Shown: positions 1 through 6,137, counted from the stretch's first letter. The stretch is 6,170 bases of DNA from Bulleidia sp. (GCA_016293365.1 JAEDEK010000113.1:1-6170); one strand, 5' to 3'. Notes: generated by a model from the letters alone, not told the origin. Program-made: numbers and translations.

Positions 1-111
1 CTATAAATCACTGTATGCATAACACAGCATCAGTTTCCAATCCAATCAGATAGAATCTGTTGAAATATATATGGAAACAATGAGATCCAGCGTACTGATT
101 GGCAGTATGTA

Positions 112-438
112 TCAGACATCAGGTGATCTGATTCCTGTTGTGGGAATCACATGGAACAGCTTGTCATCAGCAGGAATAGAGCGGTAAGATCCAGGCAATT
201 GTACCTGTGATGGGAATCTGTATGTCAATTCAGGATCAATATTCCTATCATGAAACCATTGATATAAACAGAATATAATGAAATCAGACTTTACCTTTAT
301 AAATGTTAAGCCGCAATAATACGCAAAATACTCAATATATATGTTTACAATCGTACTGACGAGGAGTAATATGAATATGGGTAATAACCATGCATTAATA
401 CATGCGCATTTTCTCTTGTGTGATATTGGGTATTCCAT
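112..438 (-). CDS. Doubtful small ORF with one predicted membrane segment (hypothetical)
   Basis: This is a 108-residue open frame that I do not recognise. Its N-terminus carries basic residues (HKRK at 7-10) followed by one long hydrophobic stretch at about residues 16-37, the pattern of a single-pass membrane protein, and then a polar tail with no motif I know. Against it: there is no good Shine-Dalgarno upstream of the ATG at 438, there is no partner gene, and a plus-strand ORF covers its 5' half. It would be divergent from the pilin. I list it only because the membrane-anchor pattern is not trivial. Chance or gene decay is more likely. Confidence 0.18.
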   Translation of the reverse strand: MEYPISHKRKCACINAWLLPIFILLLVSTIVNIYIEYFAYYCGLTFIKVKSDFIIFCLYQWFHDRNIDPELTYRFPSQVQLPGSYRSIPADDKLFHVIPTTGIRSPDV

Positions 439-529
439 ACGGTCTCATACAATAATCGTTGCCGCAGGTAAACAGCGCTGGCCTGTGAATACGTGCATCA
501 AATCCGGAAGAATAACAGAATTCTATCAT

Positions 530-547
530 TCATCTGTAAACAGATGA
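530..547 (+). promoter_or_regulatory. Perfect 7-bp inverted repeat upstream of the pilin gene
   Basis: TCATCTG, loop TAAA, CAGATGA form an exact 7-bp hairpin or 14-base operator-like dyad. It lies 53 bases before the pilin ATG and 41 bases before its Shine-Dalgarno. No U-tract follows, so it is not a terminator. Its position fits either a leader-RNA hairpin or a repressor/activator dyad near the pilin promoter. No convincing -35/-10 pair is visible close to it, so its role is undecided. Confidence 0.3.
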
Positions 548-600
548 GCATTTCAGAGTAAACATGAGTTAAAGATGATTCAGTCTTAAGGAGGAGAACA

Positions 601-2046
601 ATGTTTACCGTTTTCAGACGCTTTACTGTTTTATTCATTTCTTTCGTAGTTTTTTTCATGCTGCTTCCTGTTACTGTAATCGCAGAAAACACAGGCAGTA
701 TCACTGTAACCAATACCATCAAAAAAGAGCAGTATCATCTGATCCGTGTATTTGAAATGAGCGGGTCTGGATCTCATACTGCTCCAACCTATCGAAAACA
801 TGGAGAAACAGATCCGTTTCTGGCTGCACTTCAGTCAGATACCAGTCCATTTATCCTGTCTCAGATCATGGATACCGATGAATACAATCTGGAATATCGC
901 AGTGGAATAACAGATCCCCAAGCTGCAGTCACTGCATTTTTGAAAGCCAATATTCATCTATTGGATGAGCCGGATATTGCTAATGCAGGGTTGGATGAAC
1001 AGTCCTGTGCACTGAATGAATCATTGATCTGGAATGATCTGCCGTATGGCTATTACTATCTTTCCGGTTCTGCCGGTGCTTATATCATGCTCAACAGTGT
1101 AAATGGGAATGTGGAAATCACAGAAAAGAATACGGTTCCGGTATGCATGGCATACCAGAAAAGTGATGTACAGGATGCATATGTGGATACCACCATCGGA
1201 GGTTTTATCCATTATCCGGTTTATTATCGGATTACAATCACACCAGGGAAAGGCAATGATCAGTCCATGCAGGTAACTTCCTCTTTGACCAATCTCGATT
1301 CCATCTGTGATATCCAGGTATCTTTGCAACATGCCGGAGGTGATCTTCAGCCAGTCAGTGAAGAGATGTATACCATTACAACAAGTGCGGAAGGAAAAGA
1401 ACTGACATTTGTTCTGCATGCTGGTTTTGTATCAACTTTAATTGATACAGACTTGATTGTAGTAGACTATCAGGCGATTCTGGCTTCTTCTGCCAAAACC
1501 ATGCAGGAATCAAGAACAAATGGAAATCAGGTTGTCTTTACCTATTCTAATCAGACCAGTACCCAGAACCTGTATGTACAGACCACAAAAACAGTCATCT
1601 CCAAGACAGATGCAGATCATATCCTGCTTGAAGGTGCAAAGATTCAGGTATATATGCAGGAAACCGGTGGTACACCATTGACATTCAAAAAATCCAATCA
1701 GTACTATGTCACGGATCCTTCCGGTACATCTGATTTATCTATCTCTCAGGTGAGAATCAAAGGATTACCGACGGGTACCTATTACCTGCAGGAAGTCACT
1801 GCACCGGATGGATATGTAAAGCTTACAAAGAGAATGAAGATTGAAGTGACAGCAGATCAGGAAGCTTCCGTTGATACCAACACGAGAAAGGTAACCGGTG
1901 GTTTTCTTGTTGTGAATCATCCAGGCATTACACTTCCATCTTCCGGTTCTTCTTCCCGTATGATTCTGATTGTCATAGGCAGTATTTCCTTTGTGGCAGG
2001 TATGCTGTTATTACTGACAGGTCACATCCATGAAAAGCATAACTAA
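601..2046 (+). CDS. Isopeptide-type pilin / Cna-B surface protein with LPSSG sorting signal
   Basis: This is a cell-wall-anchored pilus subunit of 481 residues. Residues 1-28 are a signal peptide (RR, then a hydrophobic core, with likely cleavage after VIA). A pilin N-terminal domain follows at about 31-180, including the strand GSITVTNT and the DLPYGYYYLSGSAGAY block typical of Gram-positive pilin D1 domains. A middle domain spans about 185-325 and ends in VVFTYSNQ. A C-terminal SpaA/Cna-B domain spans about 328-440. That domain shows Lys335, the E-box 394-405 (YYLQEVTAPDGY, catalytic Glu398) and Asn439, the expected trio for an internal Lys-Asn isopeptide bond. The sorting signal is LPSSG (445-449), then a membrane helix (about 453-474) and a short tail. 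I do not see a canonical YPK pilin-motif lysine, so backbone versus ancillary pilin is open. Three cysteines (136, 182, 236) are unusual. The start is fixed by AGGAGG at 589-594, six bases before the ATG. It overlaps the sortase gene by 17 bases. Confidence 0.9.
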   Translation: MFTVFRRFTVLFISFVVFFMLLPVTVIAENTGSITVTNTIKKEQYHLIRVFEMSGSGSHTAPTYRKHGETDPFLAALQSDTSPFILSQIMDTDEYNLEYRSGITDPQAAVTAFLKANIHLLDEPDIANAGLDEQSCALNESLIWNDLPYGYYYLSGSAGAYIMLNSVNGNVEITEKNTVPVCMAYQKSDVQDAYVDTTIGGFIHYPVYYRITITPGKGNDQSMQVTSSLTNLDSICDIQVSLQHAGGDLQPVSEEMYTITTSAEGKELTFVLHAGFVSTLIDTDLIVVDYQAILASSAKTMQESRTNGNQVVFTYSNQTSTQNLYVQTTKTVISKTDADHILLEGAKIQVYMQETGGTPLTFKKSNQYYVTDPSGTSDLSISQVRIKGLPTGTYYLQEVTAPDGYVKLTKRMKIEVTADQEASVDTNTRKVTGGFLVVNHPGITLPSSGSSSRMILIVIGSISFVAGMLLLLTGHIHEKHN

Positions 2047-2734
2047 GATCGGGCTTGCTCTGCTTTGTACTTCCATCCTGATCTTTGCTGTGGTGATTGT
2101 GTTTCCATATAACAGTGCCCTGCGGCATGCAACTGTGGTTGCTTCCTATCAGGATACAGCTGGTATATTACAGGAACAGGAAAAACAGAAGATGATCCAG
2201 GAATGCCGGCAGTTTCATATCGAGCGAAGAAGCGATGGGGATCTACAACCGTTATCTTCACACCAGCTGAAAACCTATCATACACTGCTGAATATGCAGG
2301 GAAATGGAATCATGGCCTGTATTGAAATACCATCCATTGATGTATCCTTACCCATCTATCATGGCGATGATGACAGTACATTACGGAAAGGGGCAGGACA
2401 CTGCAGCTGGTCAGATCTACCAACTGGTGAAATTGGGACACACAGCGTGATTACCGCCCATAATGGAATGGCTGAAGCAAAGATGTTTTCAGATCTTCCC
2501 GGAATGAAACCAGGGGATATCTTTTCCATTACCGTACTGGATCAGAAAATGGATTACCGGGTGATTTCCACGGTTACCATAAAACCGGATGATATGCGTC
2601 TGTTTACAAGAAGCAGTGATGCGACTTTGTGTACACTTGTCACCTGTGTGCCATTTGGGATCAACAGCCACAGATTCTGTGTAACCGGTATACGTATCAA
2701 ACCATCCGTCTGTACATCCATTGAGAATGAATAA
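2030..2734 (+). CDS. Class C (pilus-type) sortase
   Basis: This membrane-bound cysteine transpeptidase, 234 residues long, should cleave the neighbouring pilin at LPSSG and join it to another pilin or to the wall. One N-terminal membrane helix (about 7-26) anchors it with the catalytic domain outside. The catalytic triad is visible: His144 in TAHNG, Cys206 in TLVTC, and Arg215 in INSHRF. The blocks IEIPSIDVSLPIYHG (98-112), GTHSVITAHNG and TLVTCVPFGINSHR match class C sortases better than classes A, B or D. Two usual class C traits are missing: there is no DPF/DPW-type lid motif between the helix and the domain, and there is no C-terminal membrane helix after residue 222. The protein is therefore at the short end of the class. 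The ATG lies inside the pilin gene with only a weak upstream site (AGG at 2018-2020), so translational coupling to the pilin is likely. Confidence 0.92.
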   Translation: MKSITKIGLALLCTSILIFAVVIVFPYNSALRHATVVASYQDTAGILQEQEKQKMIQECRQFHIERRSDGDLQPLSSHQLKTYHTLLNMQGNGIMACIEIPSIDVSLPIYHGDDDSTLRKGAGHCSWSDLPTGEIGTHSVITAHNGMAEAKMFSDLPGMKPGDIFSITVLDQKMDYRVISTVTIKPDDMRLFTRSSDATLCTLVTCVPFGINSHRFCVTGIRIKPSVCTSIENE

Positions 2735-2834
2735 TGCCTGTATCAGCGCGAAACATGCAAAGCCCTGCAGTATGTATGAATAAGCAGAGTGTTTACATGA
2801 TTACTCAATTATATTAATGTGCCGTTTGTGCAAA

Positions 2835-2871
2835 CTGTACATATGTACGGTAATGTACAGCGGTTTTTCTT
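2835..2871 (+). terminator. Probable intrinsic terminator after the sortase gene
   Basis: CTGTACAT (2835-2842) pairs exactly with ATGTACAG (2853-2860) around a 10-base loop, and after CGG comes TTTTTCTT (2864-2871). CCG at 2822-2824 can also pair with CGG at 2861-2863, extending the helix across a 10-base bulge. An alternative self-dyad, GTACATATGTAC (2837-2848), competes with this fold. The stem is AT-rich and lies 100 bases beyond the sortase stop, so termination may be partial. The same 8-base arms and the same T-tract occur in the strong terminator after the LCP gene, which supports the call. Confidence 0.55.
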
Positions 2872-2883
2872 ACAATCTTTAAC

Positions 2884-2911
2884 TGTAACGGTTGTTACAT
2901 TTGTGTAACAA
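2884..2911 (+). promoter_or_regulatory. Three alternating TGTAAC half-sites with exact 10-bp phasing upstream of cpsC
   Basis: TGTAAC (2884-2889), its inverse GTTACA (2894-2899), and TGTAAC again (2904-2909) start exactly 10 bases apart. They form two overlapping dyads: TGTAAC-GGTT-GTTACA, and the longer TTGTTACA-TTTG-TGTAACAA (8-bp perfect arms, 2892-2911). One helical turn between sites is what a cooperatively binding dimeric regulator would favour. In RNA the right-hand dyad would form an 8-bp hairpin about 40 bases before the start codon. No U-tract follows, so it is not a simple terminator. I infer an operator or leader switch for the cps-type operon. The regulator is not in the window. 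Confidence 0.45.
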
Positions 2912-2949
2912 ACTTCAGAAAATCATTACAAAGTAAGGGGAAGGTAAAC

Positions 2950-3714
2950 ATGGAAGAAACAAACAGACAATATCCACAGACACCATTACAGGCAAAACCA
3001 GCACCATCGAATGGTGAAGATGTCATCGACCTGATGGAAATCGGTTACCTGTTGTGGAACCATATTCTAATGATCCTGTTGTGCCTTGTCATTGGTGCTG
3101 CAGGTGCTTTTGCGTTTACAAAATTCTGTATTACAAAGCAGTATACAGCTACGACAAGCATGTACATTGTCGGTGATGCGGATTCACTTGTGGATCTGTC
3201 ATCTCTGCAGATCGGTTCTCAGATCAAAGGTGACTATCAGGAACTGATCAAGAGTGAAGATGTCATGCAGGAGATCATTGATGGTCTTGGTCTGGATGAA
3301 ACCTATGAATCGTTAATCTCCAAGGTAACGATTACCAATCCATCCGATACACATGTCATCAAGATCAGTGTCGAGGATCCTGATCCGCAGCTGGCTGCAG
3401 ATATTGCCAATGAAATCGCATCCGTCGCAAAAAAGAAGCTGCCGGAAATCATGAAGATCTCCGCACCGGAAATCTACAACAAGGCTAAGGCTCCTGAAAA
3501 AGCTTCCTCTCCAAGTACGATGAAGAATACGGCATTAGGAGGTCTTGTGGTTGCGATGATCTACTGTGCTTATCTGATCATCAACTTCTTAATGAACGAT
3601 ACATTCGTGACACCGGAAGATATCAACAAAGTATTTGGCGTACAGCCGATCGCTGTAGTACCGATGATCACAAAAAAGAGAAGTAAGGCGAAAAAGGGAG
3701 GAAAGAGGGCATGA
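2950..3714 (+). CDS. cpsC: CpsC/CapA-type polysaccharide co-polymerase (Wzz-family, kinase activator)
   Basis: This membrane adaptor of 254 residues controls chain length and export of a surface polysaccharide and activates the partner tyrosine kinase. Residues 1-35 are cytoplasmic, Pro-rich then acidic. Membrane helix 1 is at about 37-57. An extracytoplasmic Wzz-type domain covers about 60-190, with the opening YTATTSMYIVGD and the SQIKGDYQELIKSEDVMQEII block typical of the family. A proline-containing stretch (182-188) precedes helix 2 (about 194-214), which is followed by TPEDINKVFGVQPIAVVPMI and a strongly basic cytoplasmic tail. In Bacillota this tail docks and activates the separate kinase, unlike the fused proteobacterial Wzc. 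The length is ordinary. The start is supported by AAGGGGAAGG just upstream. The stop overlaps the kinase start as ATGA, indicating one operon. The symbol is by family; orthology to a particular cpsC is not shown. Confidence 0.92.
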   Translation: MEETNRQYPQTPLQAKPAPSNGEDVIDLMEIGYLLWNHILMILLCLVIGAAGAFAFTKFCITKQYTATTSMYIVGDADSLVDLSSLQIGSQIKGDYQELIKSEDVMQEIIDGLGLDETYESLISKVTITNPSDTHVIKISVEDPDPQLAADIANEIASVAKKKLPEIMKISAPEIYNKAKAPEKASSPSTMKNTALGGLVVAMIYCAYLIINFLMNDTFVTPEDINKVFGVQPIAVVPMITKKRSKAKKGGKRA

Positions 3715-4430
3715 AGTCTCTGACATTAAACAGACTGAAAAACTATCCGTTTGACGTGACGGAATCCATTAATCAGTTACGCGTCAATCTTTCCTTTACG
3801 GATAAGGATTTGAAACGAATCGTCATTACAAGTTCGATTCCAAATGAAGGTAAATCCACGATCACTCTTGCTTTATGGAGATCCCTTGCCGGTATCGGTA
3901 AAAAGACACTCCTGATCGACTGCGACCTGCGTCGTTCTCAATACAGAACAGAATGTCAGATGAGTACGGAAGATGTGTTTGTCGGCACAGCACATGTACT
4001 GTCCGGACAGAATGATATCCAGGATGTGATCTATAAAACAAATGTACCAAACGGTTATATGATTCCGGTAACATCTTTGATCAACAATCCTGGTATCCTG
4101 CTGGAAAGCCATCGAATGACAGAACTGATGGAACAGGTATATGACGTATTCGATTACATCATTATCGATACACCACCTCTGGCATCCGTTGCGGATGCTC
4201 TGACAGTACTGAAAAACGCAGATGCATCCATTCTTATTGTCAGAAGCGGACTGGCAAAGAAAGCACTCGTCAAGGAAAGTGTGGAAAAGCTGAAAAGAAC
4301 AGGCAAACCTTTACTTGGCATGGTATTAAACGGCGTAGATACAAGTGCACGCGGCAGTTATTACTATAAGGGTTATGGTGACTACTATGGAAACTATGAT
4401 CCGGATGCACAGAAGAAAGGGAAGAAGTAA
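3711..4430 (+). CDS. cpsD: CpsD/CapB-type bacterial tyrosine kinase (BY-kinase)
   Basis: This cytoplasmic autophosphorylating tyrosine kinase of 239 residues works with CpsC to regulate polysaccharide assembly. The P-loop ATPase motifs are complete: Walker A SSIPNEGKST (41-50, Lys48), Walker A' LLIDCDLRR (67-75, Asp70 and Asp72) and Walker B YIIIDTPP (149-156, Asp153). The C-terminal tail carries a cluster of seven tyrosines (217, 218, 219, 222, 225, 226, 229), the expected autophosphorylation site. The N-terminal oligomerisation motif, normally E-x2-R-x2-R, reads E18-S-I-N-Q-L-R24, so the first arginine is Asn. Start: the ATG overlaps the cpsC stop by four bases and is preceded by GGGAGG inside cpsC, so it is translationally coupled. 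Three bases separate its stop from the LCP start. No CpsB/Wzh-type phosphatase gene lies beside it. Confidence 0.94.
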   Translation: MKSLTLNRLKNYPFDVTESINQLRVNLSFTDKDLKRIVITSSIPNEGKSTITLALWRSLAGIGKKTLLIDCDLRRSQYRTECQMSTEDVFVGTAHVLSGQNDIQDVIYKTNVPNGYMIPVTSLINNPGILLESHRMTELMEQVYDVFDYIIIDTPPLASVADALTVLKNADASILIVRSGLAKKALVKESVEKLKRTGKPLLGMVLNGVDTSARGSYYYKGYGDYYGNYDPDAQKKGKK

Positions 4431-4433
4431 AGT

Positions 4434-5951
4434 ATGGACAATCAGGCAAAGGAAAAAAAGCCGTTGAATTTTGCAAATATTTCCATCTTTGCATGGCTTG
4501 CGGCACTGTGTGGTCTTGCTTACTTTGGATATGTGGTATTCACACATGATGGTTTGAGAGGAACAAGTCGTTATATTGCGGTTGCTGCAGGAGCATTGCT
4601 TACCGTGATTGCTCTTGTATGGACATTGAAAAAGAAGAACCCTGGGGCAACATTACTGAATCTTGTGCTTGCCTGTGCATTATGCTTTGCAGGCATCTTC
4701 ATTCCTTCCATGCAACAGCAACAGGAAAACATCTTCAAGGAACCGGCAAAAACAGATGTATCCTATGTCAACTTCTATGTCAGAAATGATGGCAGTCATC
4801 CATCCGATGATCTGGCAGATTATGGTGATGCAGTATTCATCGTACAGAATCAGTTTGATACAGCAAATGAATATACAGCAGTTACAGAAGCCAGCAGCCA
4901 GCTTGGTAAGGAAATCGCAACGTCTGAATATGAAACTGTGATGGAAGCACTGGAAGCCTTCTATCAGGGGAAGGGTGATGTATTGATTCTCAATCAGGCA
5001 TTTTCCGCAAAGATCAGAACACTGGACAGATATGCTGACTTTGACAGGGATACAAAGATCATCTACACATGCACCATCGGGGAAGAAAAGGTAGATGAAG
5101 AACCTGTACAGGAAGAAAAGCAGCCGTTTGCAGTACTGATTACCGGTTCTGATACAAGAGACAGTGCCCTGACTACAGTTACAAGAACTGACGTGGATAT
5201 GATCATGGCAGTCAATCCGAATACAAAGCAGATTCTGTTTGTTTCCATTCCACGTGACTACTATATCTATAATCCAGGTCTGGAAGGCATGGATAAACTG
5301 ACACATCTTGGCAACCTTGGTGTTCTCAATACAGTGGATGGTATCAATCAGCACTTCAACCTTTCTATGGATTCCTATCTGTGTACAAACTTCACGCACT
5401 TCAAGCAGATGATTGATGGTCTGGGTGGTATTACGATTGATAACCCATACGCTTTCACAAGCGGCAGTTTCTCCTTCCCGGAAGGTTCCATTTCCCTCAA
5501 TGGTGAACAGGCACTCAGTTTTGCAAGAGAGCGTCATAACCTGCCGAATGGTGACTTTGACCGTTCCAAACATGAAACACTGATCATGCAGGGAATGATG
5601 CAGAAGATTCAGACACTTGTACAGGATGGACAGAAGGCATCCGTTCTCAAGACATTGTCTTCCAACTTCTTAACAAACATGAACTTCAATGATCTCTACA
5701 ATCTGTATGCATCCTCATCCGATGTGGATGCAGAATGGGAATACATCCGCTATGGTCTGGATGGATATGGTACCTATGCAGGCACTGTATCCATGGGCTG
5801 GGATACCATGCTGTATGTATGTCAGCCGATTGATGCACAGGTGACATTTGTCAACCAGGTCGTCAATCAGCTGTTGAATGGGGAACGCATCGGCCAGGAT
5901 GTCATGCCGGGTCAGGAAGGCGCTACCTACGTAGAAGAAGAGCAGCAATGA
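4434..5951 (+). CDS. LytR-CpsA-Psr (LCP) family glycopolymer phosphotransferase, CpsA-like
   Basis: This membrane enzyme of 505 residues probably transfers a lipid-linked surface polysaccharide onto peptidoglycan. Three membrane helices (about 14-36, 47-65, 72-91), with basic KKKNP between the second and third, place the rest outside the cell. Residues about 105-215 resemble the accessory domain of pneumococcal Cps2A-type proteins. The LCP domain spans about 230-480. Its signatures are GSDTRD (238-243), RTDVDMIMAVNP (251-262, Arg251 and Asp253), SIPRDYY (271-277, Arg274 and Asp275), DGLGGITID (328-336) and LSFARERH...GDFDRSKH (361-380, Arg365, Arg367, Asp374, Arg377), which are the pyrophosphate and metal-contacting positions in the family. 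The acidic tail EEEQQ is unremarkable. It starts three bases after the kinase stop, with a purine-rich GGGAAGAAG upstream, so it is the third gene of the operon. A strong terminator follows at once. Helix number and accessory domain favour a CpsA type over a short LytR type. Confidence 0.94.
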   Translation: MDNQAKEKKPLNFANISIFAWLAALCGLAYFGYVVFTHDGLRGTSRYIAVAAGALLTVIALVWTLKKKNPGATLLNLVLACALCFAGIFIPSMQQQQENIFKEPAKTDVSYVNFYVRNDGSHPSDDLADYGDAVFIVQNQFDTANEYTAVTEASSQLGKEIATSEYETVMEALEAFYQGKGDVLILNQAFSAKIRTLDRYADFDRDTKIIYTCTIGEEKVDEEPVQEEKQPFAVLITGSDTRDSALTTVTRTDVDMIMAVNPNTKQILFVSIPRDYYIYNPGLEGMDKLTHLGNLGVLNTVDGINQHFNLSMDSYLCTNFTHFKQMIDGLGGITIDNPYAFTSGSFSFPEGSISLNGEQALSFARERHNLPNGDFDRSKHETLIMQGMMQKIQTLVQDGQKASVLKTLSSNFLTNMNFNDLYNLYASSSDVDAEWEYIRYGLDGYGTYAGTVSMGWDTMLYVCQPIDAQVTFVNQVVNQLLNGERIGQDVMPGQEGATYVEEEQQ

Positions 5952-5955
5952 CAGT

Positions 5956-6007
5956 GATGATGGTATCTGTACATCAATATGTACAGATATCATCATCTTT
6001 TTCTTTT
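5956..6007 (+). terminator. Strong intrinsic terminator after the LCP gene
   Basis: Bases 5956-5974 pair with 5979-5997 in a 19-bp stem with a single G-U pair (5963/5990) and a CAAT loop, followed by TTTTTCTTTT (5998-6007). It begins five bases after the LCP stop codon and ends the cpsC-cpsD-LCP transcript. The upper part of the stem is CTGTACAT/ATGTACAG, the same arms as in the putative terminator at 2835-2860. The opposite strand has no T-tract beyond the stem, so it acts on the plus strand only. Confidence 0.93.
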
Positions 6008-6103
6008 GTGAGTATTGTTGAATCATGCTGTACTTTCTGGCTGAAAAACATTGAAATCATGATGGTGCACTCTGTGTAATGAACCCATCATAATCATATG
6101 GGC

Positions 6104-6129
6104 AAAATAAAGGAAGATGCATCTTCCCT
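6104..6129 (-). terminator. Probable terminator of a convergent minus-strand gene
   Basis: GGAAGATGCATCTTCC (6112-6127) is a perfect 16-base palindrome. Read on the minus strand it folds as a 6-bp stem with TGCA loop, extendable to 8 bp with one G-U, and runs straight into TTTATTTT (6111 down to 6104). The plus strand has no T-tract after it. This implies a gene transcribed toward the LCP gene from beyond the right edge. An alternative reading is that the palindrome is coding (see the finding on the right edge). Confidence 0.5.
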
Positions 6130-6137
6130 GTACGCTT

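Larger units (their letters stand above)
1..600. other. 600-base region with no supportable gene, upstream of the pilin
   Basis: I see no recognisable gene here. A minus-strand ORF (438 to 112) and a plus-strand ORF (341 to 547) overlap each other, which makes it unlikely that both are real. A TATAAT hexamer lies at 274-279 but has no good -35 at 16-18 bases. A TTGGGT (426-431) / TACAAT (448-453) pair with 16-base spacing is a weak promoter candidate. A perfect small hairpin lies at 530-547. Two short near-repeats are visible: AGATCCAG at 83-90 and 187-194, and CCTGTTGTGGGAATC (134-148) versus CCTGTGATGGGAATC (204-218, 13 of 15 identical). The region could be a long pilin leader, a decayed gene, or the far end of an upstream intergenic stretch. 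Confidence 0.5.
2735..2949. other. Intergenic region between the pilin/sortase and cps-type units
   Basis: This 215-base gap separates two same-strand units. Its first 85 bases show nothing I can name. Bases 2822-2871 hold a probable terminator, and bases 2884-2911 hold a phased array of TGTAAC half-sites. The nearest -10-like box is TACAAT at 2871-2876, with no acceptable -35 at normal spacing. If it is used, transcription would begin near the first TGTAAC site. The cpsC ribosome site (AAGGGGAAGG, 2935-2944) follows just before the ATG at 2950. Confidence 0.6.

Noticed and set aside
259..279. TTGATA / TATAAT as a sigma-A promoter
   Set aside because: The spacer is only nine bases, far too short for a sigma-70-type promoter.
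1021..1419. A 132-residue minus-strand frame inside the pilin gene
   Set aside because: Antisense shadow of the pilin D1/D2 region. No ribosome site or family resemblance.
2727..2783. Short ORF of 18 codons overlapping the sortase 3' end
   Set aside because: Too short, no hydrophobic segment that could be a lost C-terminal sortase helix, and no ribosome site.
2884..2899. TGTAACGGTTGTTACA as a CcpA (cre) site
   Set aside because: It lacks the central CG in the correct register and mismatches several conserved positions. It is better described as part of the TGTAAC array.
4680..5573. A 297-residue open frame on the minus strand inside the LCP gene
   Set aside because: It lies wholly antisense to a well-conserved LCP gene whose motifs are intact, is rich in Cys, Ile and His as antisense frames often are, and shows no known motif.
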